NCBI GenBank assembly: GCA_035527455.1
Contig: DATLAN010000704.1
Coordinates: 1 to 6,907 of the forward strand
Reading direction: 5' to 3'
DNA: 6,907 nt
Origin: DATLAN01 sp035527455
GTDB lineage: Bacteria; Planctomycetota; Planctomycetia; Pirellulales; Thermoguttaceae
Part shown: one piece after another, positions 1 to 6,094 of the stretch
Position numbering within the stretch: the first letter of the stretch is position 1
Layout: the number at the start of each line of letters is the position of its first letter
The notes under the pieces: model-generated
Told to the model about the DNA's origin: nothing
The model's input: only the letters and a program-made list of their open reading frames with translations
Database searches by the model: none
Program-made: the position numbers and the translations under genes

Positions 1-3000
1 TCCGACCAGCTCGGGAAGCGCCTGGGAACGGGCGACATCCGTGGAACTGATCAACCCCGACGGCAGCGAGGGTTTCCAGGTCGATTGCGGCATCCGCATC
101 CAGGGCGGCTGGTTCCGCCAGACCGGCGTCAAGAAGCACTCCTTCCGCCTGCTCTTCAAAGGCCAGTACGGCCCCAGCAAGTTGAACTTCCCCTTGTTCG
201 GCGAGGACGCCGTGGACAGCTTCGACACGATCACGCTTCGGGCCGGAGCCAACGACGGCTACGCCTGGGATGCGGCCCGATACACCGAGCAGTACATCCG
301 CGACCAGTTCGGCCGCAGCCTGCAAGGGGCGGCCGGCCAGGTCGCTTCGCACGGGACCTTCGTCCATCTCTACATCAACGGCGTCTACTGGGGGCTCTAC
401 AATCCCGTCGAAAGGCCCGACGACGCCTTCTCGGCCAGCTACTTCGGAGGCGACAAGGACGACTGGGACTCCATCAACAGCGGCGCCCCGACCAACGGGA
501 CCAATGCCGCCTGGAACCAGATGGTCTCGCTGAGCCAGGCGGCTTCGTCCTTGCTCATCCCCTATATGCGGCTTCAAGGAAAAAACCTCGACGGCACGCC
601 GAATCCGAGTTACCCGAACCTCCTGGACGTGACCAACTACGTCGACTACTTGATCGTGAATGTCTGGGGGGGCAACTGGGACTGGCCGGGGAAGAACTGG
701 TGGGCCGGGCGGGAAAACACTCCCGACAGCACCGGCTTCAAGTTCTACTGCTGGGACTTCGAAAACACCATGGGCAACAACCTCGGTCGCTCGCCGCTGA
801 ACAAGAATGCCCTGAACAACAATTTCACTTCTGTGGGCGCGCCGCACGCGAGCTTGAAAAACAACGCCGAGTACAAGATGCTCTTCGCCGACCGCATCCA
901 CCGGCTCTTCTTCAACGGCGGCATCCTCACGCCGGGGTCCTTGATTCCCCGCTACACCGAACTGGCGGCCCAGGTGGAACGGGCCATCGTGGCCGAGTCG
1001 GCCCGCTGGGGCGACATGTACCGCAGTCCCCCGTTGACCCTGGAGGACTGGTACGACCGCGATGCGAACTACAGCGACGGACACGCCGGGCGGGACTGGA
1101 TCCTCAATTACTATCTCCCCCAGCGGACCGACATCGTGCTCAACCAGTTCAAGAGCGCCGGCCTGTATCCCAACGTGGCCGCCCCGATGTTCCAGGTCAA
1201 GCGAGGCACTAGCGTGTGGTACCAGCACGGCGGCCTGCTCCAGCCCGGCGACCGGCTGGCTTTCCCCACTGCCTCCGGCACGATCTACTACACGACCGAC
1301 GGCACCGATCCCCGCGCAATCGGCGGCAGCATCTCCCCGATCGCCATGGCGTACTCCGGCACGCCCGTCACGCTGGCCGACTCGGCGGTGGTGAAGTCCC
1401 GCACGTATTCCAGCGGCCAGTGGTCGGCACTGAACGAGGCCCAGTTCTACGTCCACACGCCGGCTTCGGCGGCGACCCTGGCGATCGCCGAGATCAACTA
1501 CAACCCGCACGATCCCACCGCGGCGGAACTGAACACGCAGCCGGCCGGCGACGAAGACTTCGTGGCGAGCAGCTTCGAGTTCGTCGAATTGCTCAACCGC
1601 AGCGCCGGCACGGTGATCGATCTGACCAACGTGGAGTTTACCGAGGGGATCACGTTCCGCTTCAACGACGGCGCGGTCCGCTACCTCGCTCCGGGCGAGC
1701 GCGTGGTGGTGGTCGCCGACACCCAGGCGTTTGCGGCCCGGTACGGCGGCGGGATCAACGTGGCCGGCACCTTCACCGGCAAGCTGGACAACAACGGCGA
1801 GACGCTTTGCCTGGTCGCCGCCGATGGGCAGGATATCGTCAACTTCCGCTACAACGACAACGACCCCTGGCCCAGCCGTCCCGACGGAAGAGGCGCCACG
1901 CTGGAACTGGTTTATCAGTCCGGCACCCCGGCGGCCAACTACGGCAACAGCGAGGTCTGGCGTCCCAGCAGCCGCTACGGCGGCACGCCCGGCAAGGTGC
2001 CGGCCGCGGACCTCGGCGTGGTCGTCAACGAGGTGCTCACCCACACCGACTGCCCCCAGGTCGACGCCATCGAACTGCACAACACGACCCAAGCGGCGGT
2101 CGAGATCGGCGGATGGTACCTCAGCGACGACTGGGGCTGGGCGTCGAACCCCGATAACGGCGATTACAAGAATTTCCGCATCCCCGACGGCACCGCGATC
2201 CCCGCCGGGGGATACCTCGTCTTCTACGAAGGCCACTACGACCACCTCGGCGTGTTGCGGTTCGACGACGACGAGTTCGGCGGGCTGGATGCTTCGGGTT
2301 TCGCACTCAACGGCGCCAAGGGCGACGAGGTCTGGCTGATGGAGGCCGACGCCGGCGGAAACCTCACGCGGTTCGCCGACCACGTCGAGTTCCGCGAAGC
2401 GGCCAACGGCGAATCGTTCGGCCGTTGGCCGAACGACGTCGGGCGGATGGTTCCCATGGCCCAGTTGACGCTGGGGGGCGAAAACACCGGTCCCCGGGTC
2501 GGCCCGGTGGTGATCACCGAGATCATGTACAGCCCTCCCGTAGGCGGCGACGAGTTCGTCGAGCTGTTCAATCCGACCTTCGCCGCCGTGCCGCTTTTCG
2601 ATCCGCAGCATCCCGAGAACACGTGGCGGATCGGCGGACTCGACTACGACTTCCCGCAGGACGTCGAAATCCCCGGCGGCGGGTTGGTCCTGGTGGTGGC
2701 GATCGATCCGGCCGCCTTCCGGACCAAGTATTCCGTTCCGGCCGAGGTGCAGATCTTCGGGCCGTACCAAGGGGCGCTCGACAACGCGGGCGAGCGTTTG
2801 CAGTTGTTGCGACCCGACGGCCCGACCGACGACGACCCGACCGACGACGTCCCGCCGGTGATCCCGCGGCTGCTGGTCGACGAAGTGGATTACGAGCCGA
2901 CCGGGTTGTGGCCCGCGGAGGCCGACGGCGGCGGCGACTCGCTGCACCGCGGTCAAAGCGGCTCTTGGGGCAACGACCCGACGAGTTGGGCGGCCGGGGT

Positions 3001-3847
3001 ACCCACGCCCGGCGCGGTCACGTTCACCCTCCAGCCGCAGGTGGTCGCCCGGCACGTTTTCTACAACGCCTCGACCTTCGACGGCAGCAACCCGGGGATC
3101 AGTGCGGCCGACGACCTGGCGATCGCGACCGACAAGACGGCTTTGGGACCCGACGGGATCGCCACCTTCGCCAACTACACCAGTTACAGCCGCGGCGTCA
3201 ACGGGATCATGGTCGATCTGTTCGTACCGGGAGCCGCGATCACGGCCGACGACTTCCGGTTCCACGTGGGCATCGACGACGACCCGAACCATTGGGCCGA
3301 GGCGCCGCCCCCGGCGAACTTCAGCGTGCGAGCGGGGGCGGGAGCGGACGGCTCCGACCGCGTGACGTTCGTCTGGGACAGCGGCGCTATCCAGAACGAG
3401 TGGCTGCAGGTGACCGTCCTGGCCGACGATCTCGATCTGGCTGCCGACGACGTGTTCTATTTCGGCAACGCGGTGGCCGAGTCGGGCAACGCTCCCGGCA
3501 ACGCCCAGGTCACGGTGGTCGATCTCCTGTTGGCGCGAAACAATCCCCGCAGTATCCTCGAGCCGGCGACCGTCGACTTCGCCTACGACTTCAACCGCGA
3601 CGGCCGCGTCAACTCGACCGACGTGCTGTTGGCGCGGAACAACCAGACGAACTTCCTCGGCGCCCTGAAACTGATCGACCTGTCGTCCGGCGGCGTCCCG
3701 CAAGCCGCGTCGAGCCCGATCCCGACTCCCTCCGGTCTCGATTGGCTGGCCGCCTTCGACGAGATCAGCCGGCAAGATCGGTCTTTGGACCAAAGTGACC
3801 GCGCAGCCGAAGCGGTCGATCGGTTGTTGGCCACGTACTGGTACTGA
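1..3847 (+). CDS. Secreted CotH-kinase / lamin-tail / dockerin multidomain protein (5' partial)
   Basis: The frame is open from base 2 to the TGA at 3845-3847, giving 1281 residues; the true start lies upstream. A GTG at 41 is in frame, but the residues before it (WERATSVELINPDG) continue a motif normal for this family, so it is not the start. Residue numbers below count from that GTG. Domains: CotH-like kinase about 17-377 (RIQGG near 19, KKHSFRLLFK near 31-40, NPVERPDD, WDFENTMG with D239 and E241, then a late ESARWGDM segment); chitobiase/hexosaminidase C-terminal-like sandwich about 390-475 (GTIYYTTDGTDP at 413-424); lamin-tail domains about 480-640, 658-800 and 821-990 (each opening with a motif like AEINYNP, NEVLTH or TEIMYSP); a conserved planctomycete-type module about 1001-1150; and a dockerin-like motif at 1183-1194. 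CotH proteins of spores and fungi are protein kinases; activity and substrate here are inference. A cell-surface or extracellular location is likely. The gene converges on the lipoprotein gene. Confidence 0.92.
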   Translation, partial: PTSSGSAWERATSVELINPDGSEGFQVDCGIRIQGGWFRQTGVKKHSFRLLFKGQYGPSKLNFPLFGEDAVDSFDTITLRAGANDGYAWDAARYTEQYIRDQFGRSLQGAAGQVASHGTFVHLYINGVYWGLYNPVERPDDAFSASYFGGDKDDWDSINSGAPTNGTNAAWNQMVSLSQAASSLLIPYMRLQGKNLDGTPNPSYPNLLDVTNYVDYLIVNVWGGNWDWPGKNWWAGRENTPDSTGFKFYCWDFENTMGNNLGRSPLNKNALNNNFTSVGAPHASLKNNAEYKMLFADRIHRLFFNGGILTPGSLIPRYTELAAQVERAIVAESARWGDMYRSPPLTLEDWYDRDANYSDGHAGRDWILNYYLPQRTDIVLNQFKSAGLYPNVAAPMFQVKRGTSVWYQHGGLLQPGDRLAFPTASGTIYYTTDGTDPRAIGGSISPIAMAYSGTPVTLADSAVVKSRTYSSGQWSALNEAQFYVHTPASAATLAIAEINYNPHDPTAAELNTQPAGDEDFVASSFEFVELLNRSAGTVIDLTNVEFTEGITFRFNDGAVRYLAPGERVVVVADTQAFAARYGGGINVAGTFTGKLDNNGETLCLVAADGQDIVNFRYNDNDPWPSRPDGRGATLELVYQSGTPAANYGNSEVWRPSSRYGGTPGKVPAADLGVVVNEVLTHTDCPQVDAIELHNTTQAAVEIGGWYLSDDWGWASNPDNGDYKNFRIPDGTAIPAGGYLVFYEGHYDHLGVLRFDDDEFGGLDASGFALNGAKGDEVWLMEADAGGNLTRFADHVEFREAANGESFGRWPNDVGRMVPMAQLTLGGENTGPRVGPVVITEIMYSPPVGGDEFVELFNPTFAAVPLFDPQHPENTWRIGGLDYDFPQDVEIPGGGLVLVVAIDPAAFRTKYSVPAEVQIFGPYQGALDNAGERLQLLRPDGPTDDDPTDDVPPVIPRLLVDEVDYEPTGLWPAEADGGGDSLHRGQSGSWGNDPTSWAAGVPTPGAVTFTLQPQVVARHVFYNASTFDGSNPGISAADDLAIATDKTALGPDGIATFANYTSYSRGVNGIMVDLFVPGAAITADDFRFHVGIDDDPNHWAEAPPPANFSVRAGAGADGSDRVTFVWDSGAIQNEWLQVTVLADDLDLAADDVFYFGNAVAESGNAPGNAQVTVVDLLLARNNPRSILEPATVDFAYDFNRDGRVNSTDVLLARNNQTNFLGALKLIDLSSGGVPQAASSPIPTPSGLDWLAAFDEISRQDRSLDQSDRAAEAVDRLLATYWY
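2821..2850 (+). repeat. 15-bp tandem repeat (2 copies) inside lamin-tail domain 3
   Basis: Two adjacent 15-base units, 2821-2835 and 2836-2850, differ only at the last base. In frame they encode PTDDD followed by PTDDV (residues about 928-937 counted from the GTG at 41). They fall in a loop between the RPDG strand and the LLVDEVDYE strand of the third lamin-tail domain. The likely origin is replication slippage, giving a short acidic, proline-containing insert. Any effect on function is unknown. Confidence 0.75.
3521..3643 (+). repeat. Duplicated dockerin-like half-motif (LLLARNN / VLLARNN)
   Basis: The segment at 3521-3544 encodes DLLLARNN (from D1161) and that at 3620-3643 encodes DVLLARNN (from D1194), exactly 99 bases (33 residues) apart. 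The second copy ends a canonical calcium loop with D1183, N1185, D1187, G1188, V1190, N1191 and D1194. In the first copy the corresponding loop reads GNAPGNAQVTVVD, so the first acidic ligands are missing and only the final Asp and the helix remain. Type I dockerins are normally two such loop-helix repeats; here one looks able to bind calcium and the other looks degenerate. Confidence 0.7.
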
Positions 3848-3848
3848 G

Positions 3849-3882
3849 ATAGGTAGGCCGGAACAATAGGTAGGCCGGAACA
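3849..3882 (+). repeat. 17-bp perfect tandem direct repeat (2 copies) at the edge of the REP element
   Basis: The 17-mer ataggtaggccggaaca occupies 3849-3865 and again 3866-3882 with no spacer and no mismatch. The second copy supplies the first 13 bases of the left REP arm, and the first copy contains the same GTAGGCCGGAACA head at 3853-3865. The left side therefore carries an extra, truncated REP head. It begins one base after the stop codon at 3845-3847. Either slippage duplicated the end, or this is the stub of an abutting REP copy. Confidence 0.85.
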
Positions 3883-3902
3883 AGCGCAGCGCAGTTCCGG
3901 CA
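3870..3902 (+). repeat. Left REP arm
   Basis: The GTAG foot is at 3870-3873. The outer stem gccggaac (3874-3881) pairs with gttccggc (3894-3901). An inner gcg/cgc pairing around cag closes the small hairpin. This single unit can fold alone or pair with the right arm. Confidence 0.75.
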
Positions 3903-3932
3903 TTTGACGAGGAAAGGCCCCGTGGAGCCTCG

Positions 3933-3965
3933 TGCCGGAACTGCGCTGCGCTTGTTCCGGCCTAC
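3933..3965 (-). repeat. Right REP arm, inverted
   Basis: This is the exact reverse complement of the left arm. The stem gccggaac is at 3934-3941 and gttccggc at 3954-3961, and the foot appears as CTAC at 3962-3965. It ends 24 bases before the stop codon of the minus-strand lipoprotein gene. Confidence 0.75.
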
Positions 3966-3989
3966 TTCTGCTACTTCCACTTCGCTCGA

Positions 3990-5858
3990 CTATTCACCTG
4001 CGCTCAGGTCGTAGCACAGCAGCAGGTCGTTGTGGCGGAGGTAGAGCTTTCCGTCGTGGACGACCGGATGCGCCCAGGCGGGGCCCTCGACGGTGATCGG
4101 CGTGAACCGACCCTTGAGGCGAAACTCCTCCGGCGTGGCCTCGATCAGCACCACGGGCCCTCGGTCGTAGCGGAAGATCAGGTACCCGTCGGCGTACAGC
4201 ACGGCGGCCGATCCGGCGGCCGGGGCCTTCGCCTTCCAGGCGACCCGGCCGGTGGCCAGTTCGAGGCAGACGGGCGCGCCCTTGTTGGTGCCGTCGCCGC
4301 CGTAGACGTAGTCGCCCACCAAGACCACGCCGCCGTGATGGTTCTCGAATTCCCTCGGATCGAGGAAGTAGACCTCTTCGAGTCGGCAAGCGTCGCCGTC
4401 GCGGGTGATTTTCAGCAGGGCGCTGCCGGTTCGGTAAGCCGTGCTGACGAAGACGCAATCTCCCTGCACGCGCGGCGAAGGGATGTTGGCGGTCTCGTTG
4501 GCGATGCGGTTATAACCCCAGAGGAATCGGCCGGTTTCGGCGTCGACCCCGATCACGCCGCGGCCGACCGTCTGCACGTATTGGCGTCTTCCCCCGATCT
4601 GGGCGACGGCGATGGAGGAATAGCCCGCCCCGTCTTTGCCGCGATCGCCGATCTCGGGCATCTCGGTTTTCCACAGCAACTGGCCGGTCATCTTGTCCAG
4701 CGCGACGATCATGGCGTCCTGGGCCCCGGGCGTGCAGACGAGCTTCATGCCGTCGATCAGCGGCGATTCGGCGTACTTCCATTTCGTCATCACCTGGCCG
4801 CCGAAATCGTCGACCAGGTTCTTGCGCCAGTGGACCTCGCCGGTGTCCGTCTCCAGACACACCAGATCGCCGTCGGTGCCCAAGGCGTACAGCAGCTCCC
4901 CGTCCACGGTCGGCGTACATCGCGGCCCGTCGTCGTACGGAAGGCCGACCGGAGTTGCCCAGAGCCTTTCCCGGGTCTCCAGGTCCAGCGCGATCACCAA
5001 CTGTCGTTCGGGCAAACCGGGAAGCTCTCGGCCTCCCATGGTGAAGATGATGCCGTGGGCGATCGAGACGGTCGAGTAGCCGCGCCCGAGGCCCTCGAGC
5101 TTCCAGAGCAGTTCGGGGCCCTCCTCGGGCCACGTCTCGAGCAGGCCCGTTTCGGTGCATATCGAATCGCGGCCGGGTCCCTGGAACTGGCCCCACTGGT
5201 CCGGGGCCGACGTGAGGATTCGCTGACCGGCGATGGCTTCGGCGGCTGCGGCCCTCTCGGGCAGCGAGGCGGCCCTCTCGATGTCCTGCTTGATCTGCTC
5301 GATCACTTCGGCCGCCCCGTCGCGCACGCTCGCCACGTCGCTCCGGGCCGCCTCTTCCAGCGCGGCCATGGCCGGCTGGCCGATGTCGCGGATGGACATG
5401 CCGGCCCGTTTGCCGACCACCGGGTCCGGGTGCTCGAACGCTCCGATCAAGTCAGGCACCGAAGCCGGACCGATGGCGACGAAGGTCTCCATCACGGCCA
5501 CCCGGACCGACGCGTCGGGATAGTCCAGTTGCTTGACCAGCGCGGCGACGGCGGCTTCGGCTGCCGGGCCGAGCGCTCCCAAGGCGTCGCTGGCCGCGAT
5601 CCGCACGTTGGAGCGTTCGTCCTCCAGTGCCCGCGTCAACGCCTCCACGATCCGCCGGGTATCCTCCGTCCGATCGGCCCGGGCGGCCTGCTCGGTCCAG
5701 TAGTCCAGCGGCTTTCCGAGATAGATACCCGGCGGGTCGGACGCGGCCGGATCTTTCGCCGGTTGCTGAGCCTCACCGGTCGGCTGCGTCTCGGCAGACT
5801 TCTGCTGGCACCCCGTGCAACATAGCGCCACCACCGACAACCATGCTAGACGCTTCAC
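3990..5858 (-). CDS. Lipoprotein with HEAT repeats and PQQ-like beta-propeller
   Basis: This is a complete 622-residue gene with a GTG start (5856-5858) preceded by GGAG at 8 bases and a TAG stop (3990-3992). The N-terminus is a lipoprotein signal: K2 R3, a short hydrophobic stretch, and a CTGC lipobox with C17 as the probable lipidated residue. A linker rich in Pro, Ala and Gln follows to about residue 45. About four HEAT-type helical pairs lie at 65-193 (for example SNVRIAASDALGALGP and ASVRVAVMETFVAIGP). The propeller runs from about 220 to the end and opens with WGQFQGPGRDS. Blade motifs of the form DxxTGxxxW are seen, with Trp at 252, 300, 344, 396, 447 and 541; the spacing suggests one blade without Trp near 492 and an eighth near 585. 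PQQ-like propellers often act as scaffolds (as in BamB) rather than quinoprotein enzymes, and HEAT repeats bind proteins, so a membrane-anchored scaffold is the safest inference. A quinone-dependent dehydrogenase is possible but unsupported. Confidence 0.93.
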   Translation of the reverse strand: MKRLAWLSVVALCCTGCQQKSAETQPTGEAQQPAKDPAASDPPGIYLGKPLDYWTEQAARADRTEDTRRIVEALTRALEDERSNVRIAASDALGALGPAAEAAVAALVKQLDYPDASVRVAVMETFVAIGPASVPDLIGAFEHPDPVVGKRAGMSIRDIGQPAMAALEEAARSDVASVRDGAAEVIEQIKQDIERAASLPERAAAAEAIAGQRILTSAPDQWGQFQGPGRDSICTETGLLETWPEEGPELLWKLEGLGRGYSTVSIAHGIIFTMGGRELPGLPERQLVIALDLETRERLWATPVGLPYDDGPRCTPTVDGELLYALGTDGDLVCLETDTGEVHWRKNLVDDFGGQVMTKWKYAESPLIDGMKLVCTPGAQDAMIVALDKMTGQLLWKTEMPEIGDRGKDGAGYSSIAVAQIGGRRQYVQTVGRGVIGVDAETGRFLWGYNRIANETANIPSPRVQGDCVFVSTAYRTGSALLKITRDGDACRLEEVYFLDPREFENHHGGVVLVGDYVYGGDGTNKGAPVCLELATGRVAWKAKAPAAGSAAVLYADGYLIFRYDRGPVVLIEATPEEFRLKGRFTPITVEGPAWAHPVVHDGKLYLRHNDLLLCYDLSAGE

Positions 5859-5866
5859 GATTCACG

Positions 5867-5870
5867 CTCC
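5867..5870 (-). promoter_or_regulatory. Shine-Dalgarno (GGAG) of the lipoprotein gene
   Basis: On the minus strand GGAG lies 8 bases before the GTG at 5858. It supports the GTG start, which also gives a well-formed lipoprotein signal. Confidence 0.65.
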
Positions 5871-5951
5871 GTTTTCGAGGACAAAATGGCCGATTCGTCA
5901 CTTGCCCTCTCCTCGTTCCGCAGGCCCGAAGCTGCTCAGCCCACAACGGGC

Positions 5952-5980
5952 ATCTTGCTAGAGAGCCGGTTTCAAGTCAA
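5952..5980 (-). promoter_or_regulatory. Candidate sigma70-type promoter for the lipoprotein gene
   Basis: On the minus strand TTGACT (plus-strand 5975-5980, five of six matches to TTGACA) is followed after 17 bases by CAAGAT (5952-5957, three of six to TATAAT). Transcription would start near 5945, leaving a leader of about 85 bases. The -35 is good and the -10 is weak. Confidence 0.3.
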
Positions 5981-5981
5981 G

Positions 5982-5989
5982 CCCCCCCC
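5982..5989. repeat. Run of eight C
   Basis: A C8 tract lies one base beyond the candidate -35 box of the lipoprotein promoter, on its upstream side. Such tracts can vary in length. Because it is intergenic, a change would alter spacing rather than reading frame. Confidence 0.6.
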
Positions 5990-6008
5990 GCAAGGCTGGC
6001 ACGAAATG

Positions 6009-6021
6009 CTCAACCGTTGAG
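6009..6021. promoter_or_regulatory. Operator-like palindrome overlapping the oxidoreductase -35
   Basis: CTCAAC-C-GTTGAG is a perfect 6-bp inverted repeat with a single central base. It overlaps five of the six bases of the candidate -35 box TTGAGA (6017-6022) and lies between the two divergent candidate promoters, where a repressor could act. The symmetry is visible; the regulator and the function are inference. Confidence 0.3.
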
Positions 6022-6045
6022 AACCGGGCGAATTCCGCATAGACT
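6017..6045 (+). promoter_or_regulatory. Candidate sigma70-type promoter for the FAD oxidoreductase gene
   Basis: TTGAGA (6017-6022, five of six matches to TTGACA) is followed after exactly 17 bases by TAGACT (6040-6045, four of six to TATAAT). Transcription would start near 6052, leaving a leader of about 40 bases before the ATG at 6095. Confidence 0.4.
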
Positions 6046-6082
6046 GTGACGATAGTCCCTTGTTTGCGCGATTCGATCAACA

Positions 6083-6088
6083 GAAGGG
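6083..6088 (+). promoter_or_regulatory. Shine-Dalgarno-like GAAGGG of the FAD oxidoreductase gene
   Basis: GAAGGG ends 6 bases before the ATG at 6095 and 9 bases before the second ATG at 6098. Either start is possible; spacing alone does not decide, and the difference is one Met. Confidence 0.5.
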
Positions 6089-6094
6089 TTCCCG

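Larger units (their letters stand above)
3870..3965. repeat. REP doublet (REPIN/BIME-like) between convergent genes
   Basis: A 33-base arm at 3870-3902 is repeated as an exact reverse complement at 3933-3965, with 30 bases between. Inside the 30 bases, cgagg (3908-3912) pairs with cctcg (3928-3932), leaving a 5-base bulge and a 15-base loop. Each arm starts at its outer end with GTAG followed by GGCCGGAAC-type sequence and is itself an imperfect palindrome. A GTAG foot before a GC-rich hairpin is the hallmark of REP elements mobilised by RAYT (TnpA-REP) proteins, and two opposed REPs form a REPIN or BIME. No T-tract follows on either side, so it is not a classic intrinsic terminator, though it could protect the 3' ends of both converging transcripts. 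No RAYT gene is in the window. Confidence 0.8.

Noticed and set aside
41..43. GTG as the start of the CotH-containing gene
   Set aside because: The frame is open to base 2, and the preceding residues (WERATS) are part of a conserved segment usual before the kinase domain, so the gene starts outside the window.
85..1212. 375-codon plus-strand frame overlapping the CotH domain in another phase
   Set aside because: Its product is Arg, Pro and Gln rich with no motif, while the overlapping frame encodes a continuous CotH domain.
3870..3965. Intrinsic bidirectional terminator
   Set aside because: The stem is long and strong, but no run of T follows on either strand. The GTAG feet and internal palindromes fit a REP doublet better.
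3849..3965. CRISPR array or insertion-sequence ends
   Set aside because: There are no regularly spaced repeats with unique spacers, and no transposase lies between the inverted arms, which are only 30 bases apart.
4032..5825. 597-codon open frame on the plus strand, antisense to the lipoprotein gene
   Set aside because: It lies wholly opposite a gene with clear signal, HEAT and propeller motifs. Its translation shows no recognisable domain and is rich in Gly, Asp, His and Val, as expected from the complement of high-GC codons.
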